A stretch of DNA of 64,000 bases from JAZKHT01 sp040385245. Lineage in GTDB: Bacteria; Pseudomonadota; Alphaproteobacteria; Rhodobacterales; Rhodobacteraceae. Below, piece after piece: positions 36,193-45,453 of this stretch (its first letter is position 1; every line of letters begins with the position of its first letter). The DNA lies in contig JAZKHT010000007.1 in the NCBI GenBank assembly GCA_040385245.1, positions 248,001 to 312,000 of the forward strand, in the 5' to 3' direction. A program made the position numbers and the translations under genes. The notes under the pieces were generated by a model. The model ran no database searches, was not told the DNA's origin, and was given only the letters and a program-made list of their open reading frames with translations.

Positions 36193-37320
36193 ATGTCGAC
36201 CCCCCTCGCTGGCGTAAAGGTGATCGAACTGGCGCGGATTCTGGCTGGCCCATGGGCCGGTCAGACGCTGGCCGACCTGGGGGCTGACGTCATCAAGGTC
36301 GAGGCACCCGAAGGCGACGACACCCGCCGCTGGGGGCCACCCTTCATCGATCGTGACGGCGACCGGTCCGCCGCCTATTTCCACGCCACAAACCGGGGCA
36401 AACGGTCGATCATCTGCGATTTCCGCACGCCGGAAGGACAGGCCGTCGTCCGCCGTCTTGTGGCCGACGCCGATGTGGTGATCGAAAATTTCAAGGTGGG
36501 CGGTCTGGCGAAATACGGGCTGGACTGGGACAACCTGCGTCAAGTGAACCCACGCCTAATCTATTGTTCCATCACCGGCTTTGGCCAGACCGGCCCCTAT
36601 GCCCACCGCGCCGGATATGACTTCATCATCCAAGGCATGGCCGGATTGATGAGCGTGACCGGCGAACCGGACGGACAACCGCAAAAGGTGGGCGTGGCGG
36701 TGACGGACATCTTTACCGGTGTCTATGCGGCCACCGCAATTCTGGCCGCCTTGCACCAGCGGGCCAGCACGGGCCAAGGCCAGCAGATCGACATGGCCCT
36801 GATGGATGTGGCGGCCAGCATCATGGCCAATCAGGCGATGAACTATCTGACCACCGGCACCGTGCCGGGCAAGATGGGCAATGCCCACCCGAACCTTGCG
36901 CCCTATGCTGTGTTCGATTGCGCCGATGGCTGGATCATCCTTGCCACCGGCAATGACGGTCAATACCGCCGCCTGTGCGCGATCCTCGATTTGCCCGACT
37001 TGTCCGACGCGCCCGAATATCTGACCAACGCCGACCGCGTGACCAATCGCGTCGCCATGACGGCGGCGATAACAACGGCAACGCTGCGCTGGAACAAGGC
37101 CGATCTTCTGGCGGCGTGCGAGGCGCAAGGCGTGCCTGCCGGTCCGATCAACGATCTGGCCGAAGTGTTCGACGATCCCCAGATCAAGGCGCGGGGGTTG
37201 CAGCTTGATCTGGGCGGAATCCCGGGGTTGCGGTCGCCGTTCACGTTCTCGGACGCCACGCTCGCCCTTGAACGCCCGGCACCAAAGCTGGGCGAACATC
37301 AGGACGAGGTGTTGGGTTAG
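36193..37320 (+). CDS. CaiB/BaiF family (class III) CoA transferase
   Basis: 375 residues. It has the N-terminal GVKVIELARILAGPWAGQTLADLGADVIKVE, the RGKRSI stretch, and the catalytic Asp in VAVTDIFTGVYAA near residue 175. The C-terminal domain contains AHPNLAPYAVFDCADGWIIL. It moves CoA between carboxylic acids (formyl-CoA, succinyl-CoA or similar). The substrate is not readable, and neighbours give no clue. Confidence 0.9.
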   Translation: MSTPLAGVKVIELARILAGPWAGQTLADLGADVIKVEAPEGDDTRRWGPPFIDRDGDRSAAYFHATNRGKRSIICDFRTPEGQAVVRRLVADADVVIENFKVGGLAKYGLDWDNLRQVNPRLIYCSITGFGQTGPYAHRAGYDFIIQGMAGLMSVTGEPDGQPQKVGVAVTDIFTGVYAATAILAALHQRASTGQGQQIDMALMDVAASIMANQAMNYLTTGTVPGKMGNAHPNLAPYAVFDCADGWIILATGNDGQYRRLCAILDLPDLSDAPEYLTNADRVTNRVAMTAAITTATLRWNKADLLAACEAQGVPAGPINDLAEVFDDPQIKARGLQLDLGGIPGLRSPFTFSDATLALERPAPKLGEHQDEVLG

Positions 37321-37332
37321 AATACCGCGATC

Positions 37333-38214
37333 TTACAGGTCGATTTCGACAAAAACCGGGTGGTGGTCCGATGCGGTGCACGCGTTGTCCACCGTGACAG
37401 ACCGCACACGCGGCGCAAGGTCGGCGGTCACAAAGCAATGGTCCAACTGCCGCAAGCGCGTTTCACCCGCGATCTGTTTGACATGGGTATGCAGACTGCC
37501 CGGCACCAGCCCCGCTGCGGCCACTGCATCGACAAACCCACCCGCGTAACGCGCGCCGGGGTGATAGGGGGTTTGGCCGGTGATGCGGGAATATTCGGCG
37601 CTGCCCGGTTCTGAATTGAAATCACCCATCCAGATCGCGCGGGCCGGGTTTGCAGGCTCTGGCTGCCCCTCGGTCCAGTTGCGGGCGGGTTCGTCGTCAC
37701 GCCCGCTCCACGGTCCGCCCTCATGCGGGGCGCGGACGTGTTGGGCCAGCAGAAAGTCGATCTGCTCCATCCGTTCTTCGACCCCCACATGCGCCAGATG
37801 CAGTGACAGCACGCGCACCGGGCCGGATGCGGTGACAATCATCGCCTCAAGCGCTGCGTTCTGGGTGTTCAGCGGGTCGATCATGCGCCGCTTGGGCAGG
37901 GGCCACAGGCGCGACCACAGGATCGGCAGTCGCGACAGGATCATCGTGCCGAACTGGCGGCGGCGGTTCTGCACGCGGCCCGCCACGACGGTGCTGGCAT
38001 CCATGTCAAAGGCCGGACCATAAACCCAGTGATGCTGCGGCAGCAGCGCCGACAGAAGGCCGGGCTGATCGTCATGGTTGGTGCGGGACCAAAAACGCTC
38101 CACCTCTTGCAGGGCGATGATGTCGGCGTTTTCGATGACGCGGGCGATGCGGGACAGGTCATACCGCCCATCTGCGCCGAAACCATATTGGATATTGAAG
38201 CTGATCAGTTTCAT
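37333..38214 (-). CDS. Endonuclease/exonuclease/phosphatase (EEP) family hydrolase
   Basis: 293 residues from the ATG at 38214. The EEP motifs are in order: FNIQYG at the N-terminus, IIALQEVER (metal Glu), LSLHLAHV, MGDFNSEPGS and DHHPVFVEI at the C-terminus. Substrates in this family range from DNA to sphingomyelin and inositol phosphates. No signal peptide, so cytoplasmic. Divergent from the SIS-domain gene. Confidence 0.88.
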   Translation of the reverse strand: MKLISFNIQYGFGADGRYDLSRIARVIENADIIALQEVERFWSRTNHDDQPGLLSALLPQHHWVYGPAFDMDASTVVAGRVQNRRRQFGTMILSRLPILWSRLWPLPKRRMIDPLNTQNAALEAMIVTASGPVRVLSLHLAHVGVEERMEQIDFLLAQHVRAPHEGGPWSGRDDEPARNWTEGQPEPANPARAIWMGDFNSEPGSAEYSRITGQTPYHPGARYAGGFVDAVAAAGLVPGSLHTHVKQIAGETRLRQLDHCFVTADLAPRVRSVTVDNACTASDHHPVFVEIDL

Positions 38215-38265
38215 GATGCCTATGGCTATGCGTGCAGCACAATGCTGGCAAGCGGGGAGAGTGAC

Positions 38266-38826
38266 ATGACATTTGCCGACATGGCCGCGCGGGCCGCAGA
38301 CGAGGTGAAAGCCGCCACCCGCGCCGTGGCCGCGGATCATGTCACCGCCTTGGTGGAGGCCCTGGCCGGGGCGGGGCGTATCGTCTGTTTTGGCTGCGGG
38401 CGCGAGGGTGTGATGATGCGCGCTCTGGCGATGCGCCTGTATCATCTGGGTCTTGACGCCCATGTGGTGGGCGATATGTCCTGCCCCCCGGTCGGGCCGG
38501 GTGATCTGTTGCTGGTCAGCGCCGGGCCGGGCGATCTGTCGACGGTGGCGGCCCTTGTTACCTTAGCAAAGGGCGCTGGTGCGCGCACCGCCTGCATCAC
38601 CGCGCAACCTGCGGGCGGGGTGCCGCAGGCCTGCGACACGGTGCTGGTTATCCCGGCACAGACGATGGCGAACGATCAGGGCCTTGCCGCCGCATCAACC
38701 CTGCCGATGGGATCGGTGTTCGAAGGGGCGATGTTCCTGACCTTTGAAATCCTGATCTTTTTGCTGCGCGACCGGATCGGTGCCACCCCGGATGAAATGC
38801 GCGCCCGCCATACCAATCTGGAATGA
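38266..38826 (+). CDS. SIS-domain protein, 6-phospho-3-hexuloisomerase-like
   Basis: 186 residues. GGGGAGAG lies just before the ATG at 38266. The SIS sugar-phosphate site shows IVCFGCGREGVMMRALAMRLYHLG and LLVSAGPGDLSTV. Length and the conserved ending resemble hexulose-phosphate isomerases (HxlB), but no HxlA partner is present, so the substrate is open. Confidence 0.8.
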   Translation: MTFADMAARAADEVKAATRAVAADHVTALVEALAGAGRIVCFGCGREGVMMRALAMRLYHLGLDAHVVGDMSCPPVGPGDLLLVSAGPGDLSTVAALVTLAKGAGARTACITAQPAGGVPQACDTVLVIPAQTMANDQGLAAASTLPMGSVFEGAMFLTFEILIFLLRDRIGATPDEMRARHTNLE

Positions 38827-38931
38827 CGCACGACGCAATTGCACCACACACCCGCTCACCGTTCCGGGGCGGGGTGACTTGTGGATAACTTTCTGTAGAT
38901 TGCAGGGCAAAACGGGGCAGGGCAGGCAAAT

Positions 38932-39540
38932 ATGATCACGGGTTTGGTGGGCAAAGTCCACGCAGGTGTTGTCTTTGGGCGACGCACGCGGGTTCTGACG
39001 GACGAGTTGCGCAAGCTGACCGCAGGGGCCACGCGCATCCTGGACGTGGGAACAGGCGACGGTCAGATCGCACAGGATCTGGCGCGCGGACGGCCCGGCA
39101 CCACCGTCGAAGGCATCGACGTGTTGCTGCGCCCCCACACGCATATCCCGGTGACGCTGTTTGATGGCACGACGATCCCCTTTGCGGATGGCAGCTTTGA
39201 CGCCGTCACCTTCTCGGACGTTTTGCACCACACCGACGACCCCGCGCACCTGATTGCGGAAGCGGCGCGCGTGTCGCGCGGGCATGTTGTGATCAAGGAT
39301 CACCTGTCGGAAAACGTAGTGGACCATGCCACCCTGCGGTTCATGGACTGGGTCGGGAACGCGCCGCACGGGGTGCGCCTGCCGTATAACTATGCCCCGC
39401 GCGCAGACTGGATGCGGTGGTTCCAACAGGCGGGGTTGCAGGTCGAGGTGTTCAGTACCGACGTGCCCCTGTATCCCTTTCCCTTCAGCGCCGTGTTCGG
39501 GCGGTCGCTGCACTTTGTCGCAAAACTGCGCAAGGGTTAG
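38932..39540 (+). CDS. Class I SAM-dependent methyltransferase
   Basis: 202 residues with motif I ILDVGTGDGQIA, acidic motif II VEGIDV, and DAVTFSDVLHHTDDP, as in UbiE/Methyltransf_11-type enzymes. It sits beside a glycosylation cluster and overlaps the GtrA gene tail to tail, so a lipid or sugar acceptor is possible but unproven. Confidence 0.85.
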   Translation: MITGLVGKVHAGVVFGRRTRVLTDELRKLTAGATRILDVGTGDGQIAQDLARGRPGTTVEGIDVLLRPHTHIPVTLFDGTTIPFADGSFDAVTFSDVLHHTDDPAHLIAEAARVSRGHVVIKDHLSENVVDHATLRFMDWVGNAPHGVRLPYNYAPRADWMRWFQQAGLQVEVFSTDVPLYPFPFSAVFGRSLHFVAKLRKG

Positions 39541-39932
39541 GCTGGCGGACGGAAAACCGCGATCCGTCCAACGACATACGTCAGCACCGCCGAGGCGCCC
39601 ACAGTGACCAGATAGACCCCTGTGTCGATCAGGTAGACTCCGGTCACCAATGTCGTGGTCAGAATAGATACGGCGGCAAAGCAACCCAGTTGCAACGCCG
39701 CATAGCGCAGGAATGCCCCACGCCGCAGCCTGCCCGCGCGAAAGGTGACGCGTGAATGGGCGCGGAACGTGACCGGCACGAACAGGCAGAACACGAACAG
39801 ACCTGTGCCAAAGGCGGGCCAGCCCGTCCATCGCAGCACGGCGGCGCTGATCAGCGCATACAGCAGGCTGGAACTGCCGCCAACCAGCAGAAACCGCAGG
39901 CCCTGTTGATGTCGGATCAACCAGTCGTTCAT
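39537..39932 (-). CDS. GtrA-family membrane protein
   Basis: 131 residues with four membrane helices and the GtrA pattern (FLLVGGSSSLLYALISAAVL at the start, and a VGRIAVFRP end). GtrA proteins are thought to flip or present polyprenyl-phosphate sugars. The ATG overlaps the stop of the STT3-like gene (ATGA), which is strong evidence for joint expression. A longer open frame to 40457 is not protein-like. Confidence 0.87.
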   Translation of the reverse strand: MNDWLIRHQQGLRFLLVGGSSSLLYALISAAVLRWTGWPAFGTGLFVFCLFVPVTFRAHSRVTFRAGRLRRGAFLRYAALQLGCFAAVSILTTTLVTGVYLIDTGVYLVTVGASAVLTYVVGRIAVFRPPA

Positions 39933-41734
39933 CCGCCTGATCCGGTGACCGGGGCATTCACCCGATAAAGCCGCATCCTGGCACCTGCCCCCAGATCCAC
40001 CGGCACCAGCCACGACGGCGGCGCGCCCCGACCAAGGGCAGAGCCTATGCTGCCCGTATTGGCGAACACATCGCCGTCGCACACCATCAGCAGCGATGCC
40101 CCCGCATCTGCCACCGCCTTGGCCAGATCGGATTCCGTGCCGCCAAAGGGCAACATGCCGTTCGACAGCGCAGCGGCACTGCGGTGATAGGGGGCAGCGG
40201 TCACGGAATGATCGGTGAAATACAGCACCGCCGGCCCGATGTTCATCGGCGTAAAGATGACAGCGGGCGGCAAGGCGGTAAGACGGGACACCTCGGCTTG
40301 GGTGCTGCAAGCGGCACTGGTGGCCTTCAGCACCGTGGACTGCTTGAACCCATACATCTGCACGCTGCCGACAAGGGCGGCCACAACGCCCGGCATCGCC
40401 GCTGCGATGATCAAGGCCGCAACGGCGACATGTTGCGCGCGCGGGGCGACCGTCCATGTCCGGTTGGCAAGCCGGTCGGCCACGATGCCAAAGGTCAGCG
40501 GCAGAAACGGCAACGCCATGACCACGGTACGCAACTGCACAAATGTCAGCGCCGCCGGAATCGCGACAAAGACCAGCAGCAGCCCCAACGCCCCTTGCGG
40601 TCTGGCGGCACCAAAGTCGCGCAGAACCAGAACGGCGGCGGCCAGAACCACGGCATACAATGGCAGCAGCGCGGTGATCGCCAGTGGCAGCGACCGCACC
40701 ATGATCTGATGTGCGGGCCGCACCTCGATGATGGTGGACAGGATACGGGTCTGCACCTCGGCAGGCAGATCGGCATAGGGTCCGGCCAGACAGGGACGCA
40801 GCACCGGTGCAAGGATCAACAGCATCGCGACTCCCAGCGCCGCCGTCACCAGAAACCGCAACCAGCCCGCAGGCACCACGCGCCCCTTTGCCACGACCAC
40901 AAGGCAGAACCCGGCAGCAGCCGTTGTCAGCGCCAGAAAGGGCGGCGACAACACATCACACATCGGGGCAAACCACAGAAAAGGGTTCGTCTGCACCGCA
41001 AACAGGATCGGTGCCAGACCACCCAAGCCAAGGCCGAATCCAACCAGCCGCGCCCCGGCACCGGGCCGCCCCACCACATGCGCCAGCGACAGGATCACCC
41101 CGCCCAGCGCAATGATCACGATCATCTCAAGCCCGACCGCCAGCGAAAACGCACCCGCAGCCCCCGCCATCAGGCCAAGCCGCAGTGGTTGGCCGGGCAC
41201 CATCACGCCAGCCCCCAGCACTAGCATCGCCAGGATTTGCGCGTTGTGGTGGTCCACCATGCCCATGGCAAAATAGTTGGTGGAAATCGCCGGAATGGCC
41301 GCCACCCCCAACATCGCAAAGCACGCCGCCGCAGGACCGGCCAGCCGCCCCGCGACATGGCGTGTCAGACCCAGAAACCCCAGAAACAGCAGCGCGGGCC
41401 AGATCATCGCCACCAGACGCTCTGCCCCGAACGGCGACAGGAAAAGGGAAAACAGCATCACCAGCGCTGCAATCGGTGCATCAATCAGCCGCGACCAATG
41501 CAGCGACACGCCGTTCGGAGGCAGGACGCGATGCTGGCTCATGTCCCACCACGATTGCCCCGCCAGCAGATCGCGCACAGACAAAAGGCGCATCACCTCG
41601 TCCGTGCCGGTGGGGATGTTCGCGGTGAACTCGGCCCGCAAAGCCCCCATCTGGAACAGCACATACAGCACGATCGCGAACCAGAACACGAAACGATCAC
41701 TGTTGGGACGGGTGAAAATACCGGGTGGCGTCAT
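39929..41734 (-). CDS. STT3/GT66-like membrane glycosyltransferase
   Basis: 601 residues with about eleven hydrophobic segments and a ~150-residue C-terminal soluble domain. The first periplasmic loop has a GTDEVMRL acidic motif and QSWWDMSQ...PPNGVSLHW, and a later loop has GMVDHHNAQ. These resemble the DxD-type, W-x-D and DHH motifs of oligosaccharyltransferase catalytic subunits (STT3/PglB). I therefore call it GT66-like; a generic PMT/ArnT-type transferase is the alternative. Co-translated with GtrA and divergent from a family 2 glycosyltransferase. Confidence 0.68.
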   Translation of the reverse strand: MTPPGIFTRPNSDRFVFWFAIVLYVLFQMGALRAEFTANIPTGTDEVMRLLSVRDLLAGQSWWDMSQHRVLPPNGVSLHWSRLIDAPIAALVMLFSLFLSPFGAERLVAMIWPALLFLGFLGLTRHVAGRLAGPAAACFAMLGVAAIPAISTNYFAMGMVDHHNAQILAMLVLGAGVMVPGQPLRLGLMAGAAGAFSLAVGLEMIVIIALGGVILSLAHVVGRPGAGARLVGFGLGLGGLAPILFAVQTNPFLWFAPMCDVLSPPFLALTTAAAGFCLVVVAKGRVVPAGWLRFLVTAALGVAMLLILAPVLRPCLAGPYADLPAEVQTRILSTIIEVRPAHQIMVRSLPLAITALLPLYAVVLAAAVLVLRDFGAARPQGALGLLLVFVAIPAALTFVQLRTVVMALPFLPLTFGIVADRLANRTWTVAPRAQHVAVAALIIAAAMPGVVAALVGSVQMYGFKQSTVLKATSAACSTQAEVSRLTALPPAVIFTPMNIGPAVLYFTDHSVTAAPYHRSAAALSNGMLPFGGTESDLAKAVADAGASLLMVCDGDVFANTGSIGSALGRGAPPSWLVPVDLGAGARMRLYRVNAPVTGSGG

Positions 41735-41910
41735 GAAACGGGTCCAGTCACAGGGAGCAACGCCGCAGACCATACCGACGGCCCATCAACCCGTCCACGC
41801 CCTGCAAGGGAACGCCAAAGCTTTGTTGTTTGCGTGGCGCACAACTGGGCCTATGCTCTGAAAAAATCAATCGGCCAAAAGGCCGTGAAAAAGCAGAACA
41901 GGACAGTCCC

Positions 41911-43053
41911 GTGGTTGAATTGACGATTCTGATGCCCAGCCTCAACGAGGCCGAGACCATCGGCATATGCGTCCGAAAGGCAAAATCCTTTCTGGAGCGC
42001 AGCGGCGTATCGGGCGAGGTTCTGATCGCCGACAACGGATCAACCGATGGCAGTCAGGACATCGCGCGCGAGCTAGGCGCACGGGTGGTCCATGCAGAAC
42101 AGCGCGGCTATGGCGCGGCGCTGATCACCGGGATCAACGCCGCCGAGGGGCGTTTCATCATCATGGGGGACAGCGATGATTCCTATGATTTTGAATTCCT
42201 GATGCCCTTTGTCGAAGAACTGCGCCGGGGCACTGATCTGGTGATGGGCAACCGCTTTGCCGGTGGGATCGCGGCGGATGCGATGCCCGCTTTGCACCGA
42301 TATCTGGGCAACCCGGTTCTGTCCTTTGTCGGTCGCACGTTCTTCAACACGCCCGTGCGCGATTTCCACTGTGGTCTGCGCGGCTTTTCACGCGAATCGG
42401 TGCTTGGCCTTGGCCTGATCTCTCCGGGGATGGAGTTTGCGTCCGAGATGGTGGCAAAGGCGTCCCTGTTCGGCCTGCGCATCACCGAGGTGCCGACGAC
42501 ACTAAAGCCTGACGGCCGCACACGCCCGCCCCACCTGCGCAGTTGGCGCGACGGTTGGCGACACCTGAAGCTGCTGCTCAGCTATGCGCCGCATTGGCTG
42601 TTCCTGTATCCGGGCATCGTCATGGTCGCCGTGGGCGCACCGCTGTTTCTGGCGCTGCTGACCGGGCCTATTTCGATCTTTGGCGCACGCTTGGATATTG
42701 CGGCGCTGATTCTGGCGATGGCGCTGGCGATCACGGGATCGCAAATGGTGTATTTCTACGCCCTTGCCCGCCTGCATGCCGTGCGGCAAGGCATTCTGCC
42801 CGCCACCCCCGGTTTTCGTCGTCTTGAGTCAGAGGTCAACGTTGACCGCGCCTGCGCAGTGGGGGCGGTGATGATGTTCACCGGCATCATCGCCGCGTTT
42901 ACCGCTGTCGGATATTGGCTGGGGGCGGGCCTTGGCGATCTTGACCCGTCGGTCATCATCCGCCCCGCCGCGCTGTCCGTGGCCGGTCTGGCGCTGGGGG
43001 CACAAACCATCACCAGCGGCTTTCTTTGGGGTATTCTGGACACGCGGCGATGA
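41911..43053 (+). CDS. Glycosyltransferase family 2, dolichol/polyprenol-phosphate type
   Basis: 380 residues from a GTG at 41911 with AGGA eight bases upstream; an earlier GTG at 41830 is also open. The GT-A domain has LMPSLNEAETIG, ADNGSTDGS and the metal-binding GDSDDSYDF. After about residue 230 come four membrane helices. Such enzymes load a sugar on a lipid carrier, fitting a pathway with the divergent GtrA and STT3-like proteins. Confidence 0.88.
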   Translation: MVELTILMPSLNEAETIGICVRKAKSFLERSGVSGEVLIADNGSTDGSQDIARELGARVVHAEQRGYGAALITGINAAEGRFIIMGDSDDSYDFEFLMPFVEELRRGTDLVMGNRFAGGIAADAMPALHRYLGNPVLSFVGRTFFNTPVRDFHCGLRGFSRESVLGLGLISPGMEFASEMVAKASLFGLRITEVPTTLKPDGRTRPPHLRSWRDGWRHLKLLLSYAPHWLFLYPGIVMVAVGAPLFLALLTGPISIFGARLDIAALILAMALAITGSQMVYFYALARLHAVRQGILPATPGFRRLESEVNVDRACAVGAVMMFTGIIAAFTAVGYWLGAGLGDLDPSVIIRPAALSVAGLALGAQTITSGFLWGILDTRR

Positions 43054-43099
43054 CACCCCACCGGACCAAGACGCGCAAAGGACGACCCCCCAAAGAACA

Positions 43100-43132
43100 A
43101 AGGGCTCAGGTGTTGCCACCTAAGCCCTTGTT
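43100..43132. terminator. Bidirectional terminator between the glycosyltransferase and tRNA-Lys
   Basis: A 12-bp stem interrupted by one C/A mismatch (AAGGGCT-C-AGGTG / CACCT-A-AGCCCTT), followed on the top strand by GTTA. It separates convergent transcripts. Confidence 0.7.
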
Positions 43133-43136
43133 ATCA

Positions 43137-43213
43137 TGGTGAGCGGGGAGGGATTCGAACCCTCGACCCCATGATTAAAAGTCACGTGCTCTAACCAACT
43201 GAGCTACCCGCCC
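43137..43213 (-). tRNA. tRNA-Lys (UUU)
   Basis: 77 bases with encoded CCA. The acceptor stem GGGCGGG pairs with CCCGCTC (one G-T). The D loop, TTCGAAT T arm and the anticodon stem CGTGA/TCATG around loop CTTTTAA are all present. Anticodon TTT. Confidence 0.97.
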
Positions 43214-43309
43214 ACGACTGGGCGGTGATTATGAACTAACCCGTGGGGGGTCAAGGGCAAAAGCGCGGGGGTCTGGCAAAAAGCACCGGCGCGGCGTATA
43301 TCGCAGGCC

Positions 43310-44149
43310 ATGACACAGTACACCGCCCCCCTTGGCCTGCCGTTCATGAAGATGCACGGGCTGGGCAACGACTTTGTGGTGATCGACTCGCGTGGGCGCG
43401 GGGCGGTGACAACACCTGCGCTGGCGCGGGCGCTGGGGGACCGGCACCGGGGCGTTGGCTTTGACCAACTGGCCGAGATCAGGGACGCGTCTGGCGCGGA
43501 TTTCACGCTAGATTTCTGGAACAGCGACGGGTCACGCGCGGGGGCCTGCGGCAATGCCACCCGCTGCGTGTGCGATTACATCATGCGCGATCTGGGCAAG
43601 GACGCCGTCAGCCTTGTGACGGAACGCGGTGCCTTGTCTGCCGTGCGCCGGGCAGATGGCCTTGTCAGCGTCAACATGGGCCAGCCGCAGCGCGACTGGG
43701 CGGATGTGCCACTGGCCCATGCGGTTGATGTGCTGCACCTGCCGCTGCCCGGCGATCCGGTGGCGGTCGGCATGGGCAATCCGCATTGCGTGCTGTTCGT
43801 GCCCGATGCCGATGCAGTCGATCTGATCCATTCCGGCCCGCGCTATGAACGCGATCCGCTGTATCCCCAGCGCACCAATGTGGAGTTCGCCAGCGTCATT
43901 GCGCCCGACCACCTGCGGATGCGGGTGTGGGAACGCGGCGCGGGTGTCACGCTTGCCTGTGGTTCGGGGGCCTGCGCCACCGCCGTGGCGGCGCACCTGC
44001 GCGGCCTTACCGGGCGGCATGTCCTGCTGGACATGGACGGCGGCCAGATCGAGATTGACTGGCGCGACGATGGTGTCTGGATGACAGGCCCGGTTGCCCA
44101 TGTCTTTGACGCGACCCTGACGCCCGAATATCTGGCCGCCCACACATGA
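43310..44149 (+). CDS. dapF: Diaminopimelate epimerase
   Basis: 279 residues. It converts LL- to meso-diaminopimelate for lysine and peptidoglycan. The two catalytic cysteines are in GACGNATR (near residue 81) and LACGSGACA (near 221). FMKMHGLGNDFVVID marks the N-terminus. The stop overlaps the mtaB ATG by 4 bases. Confidence 0.96.
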   Translation: MTQYTAPLGLPFMKMHGLGNDFVVIDSRGRGAVTTPALARALGDRHRGVGFDQLAEIRDASGADFTLDFWNSDGSRAGACGNATRCVCDYIMRDLGKDAVSLVTERGALSAVRRADGLVSVNMGQPQRDWADVPLAHAVDVLHLPLPGDPVAVGMGNPHCVLFVPDADAVDLIHSGPRYERDPLYPQRTNVEFASVIAPDHLRMRVWERGAGVTLACGSGACATAVAAHLRGLTGRHVLLDMDGGQIEIDWRDDGVWMTGPVAHVFDATLTPEYLAAHT

Positions 44150-45399
44150 ACGCGCCTGTCTTTGCCACCCTTGGCTGCCGCCTGAACGCCTATGAGACCG
44201 AGGCGATGAAACAGCTGTCCGCCGCCGCCGGGCTGGAAAACGCGGTCATCGTGAACACCTGCGCCGTCACGGCCGAGGCTGTGCGCAAGGCCAAGCAGGA
44301 AATCCGTCGCCTGTCGCGCGAAAATCCTGGTGCGACGATCATCGTCACCGGATGTGCGGCGCAGACGGAACCCGACACCTTTGCCAGCATGGCCGAGGTG
44401 ACAAAGGTGATCGGCAACACCGAAAAGATGCAGGCCGAAACCTGGGCGGGTCTGCGCGCGCCCGATCTGATCGGCATGACCGAAAAGGTGCAGGTCGATG
44501 ACATCATGTCGGTGCGCGAAACGGCCGGGCATCTGATCGACGGCTTTGGCCGCCATCGCGCCTATGTTCAGGTGCAGAACGGCTGCGACCATCGCTGCAC
44601 ATTTTGCATCATCCCCTTTGGTCGCGGCAATTCCCGATCGGTCCCGGCGGGGGTTGTGGTTGAACAGATCAAGCGTTTGGTAGACAAGGGTTTTCTCGAG
44701 GTGGTCCTGACCGGCGTCGATCTTACGTCCTGGGGGGCAGACCTGCCCGCGCAACCGCGCCTTGGCGATCTGGTCATGCGGATCCTGCGGCTGGTGCCCG
44801 ACCTGCCCCGACTGCGGATTTCGTCTATCGACAGCATCGAGGCGGACGAGGCGTTAATGGGGGCCATCGCGACCGAACCCCGGCTGATGCCGCATCTGCA
44901 CCTGTCTTTGCAGGCGGGCGACGACATGATCTTGAAGCGGATGAAGCGCCGCCATCTGCGCGACGATGCGATCCGTTTTTGCGAAGACGCGCGCCGCCTG
45001 CGCCCCGATATGGTGTTCGGGGCCGACATCATCGCCGGGTTTCCCACCGAAACCGAACAGATGTTCACAAACAGCCTGAAACTGGTCGCAGACTGCGGCT
45101 TGACCTTCCTGCACGTCTTTCCGTTCAGCGCCCGCAAGGGGACGCCCGCCGCGCGGATGCCGCAGGTAAAGGGGCCGACGGTGAAAGACCGCGCCGCCCG
45201 GTTGCGCGCCGCAGGGGATGCAGCCTTGCGCGCGCATCTGACGGCACAGGTGGGGCAGACGCACCACATCCTGACCGAAGGCCCCCGCATGGGCCGGACG
45301 GAACAGTTCACCGAAGTGGCGTTCGACACCGATCAGCCTGAAGGGCAGATTGTGACCGCCAGGGTTACGGGTATGGACGGCAACCGCCTGCGTGCCTGA
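44146..45399 (+). CDS. mtaB: tRNA t6A37 methylthiotransferase MtaB
   Basis: 417 residues of the radical-SAM methylthiotransferase family. The N-terminal MTTase domain has three cysteines (GCRLN, NTCAVT, GCAAQ), the radical-SAM cluster is CDHRCTFC near residue 146, and a short C-terminal TRAM-like part ends it. It makes ms2t6A in tRNAs that read ANN codons. Coupled to dapF. Confidence 0.95.
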   Translation: MNAPVFATLGCRLNAYETEAMKQLSAAAGLENAVIVNTCAVTAEAVRKAKQEIRRLSRENPGATIIVTGCAAQTEPDTFASMAEVTKVIGNTEKMQAETWAGLRAPDLIGMTEKVQVDDIMSVRETAGHLIDGFGRHRAYVQVQNGCDHRCTFCIIPFGRGNSRSVPAGVVVEQIKRLVDKGFLEVVLTGVDLTSWGADLPAQPRLGDLVMRILRLVPDLPRLRISSIDSIEADEALMGAIATEPRLMPHLHLSLQAGDDMILKRMKRRHLRDDAIRFCEDARRLRPDMVFGADIIAGFPTETEQMFTNSLKLVADCGLTFLHVFPFSARKGTPAARMPQVKGPTVKDRAARLRAAGDAALRAHLTAQVGQTHHILTEGPRMGRTEQFTEVAFDTDQPEGQIVTARVTGMDGNRLRA

Positions 45400-45453
45400 C
45401 GCGCCCGACCGGGTGGTGACGACGCATGGCGCGGGGCGGCGGCAATCCGGCGT

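Noticed and set aside
39933..40457. Upstream extension of the GtrA frame to 306 residues
   Set aside because: The added part lies in the STT3-like gene and is Cys/Arg-rich and unlike protein. The start at 39932 fits the family and the ATGA junction.
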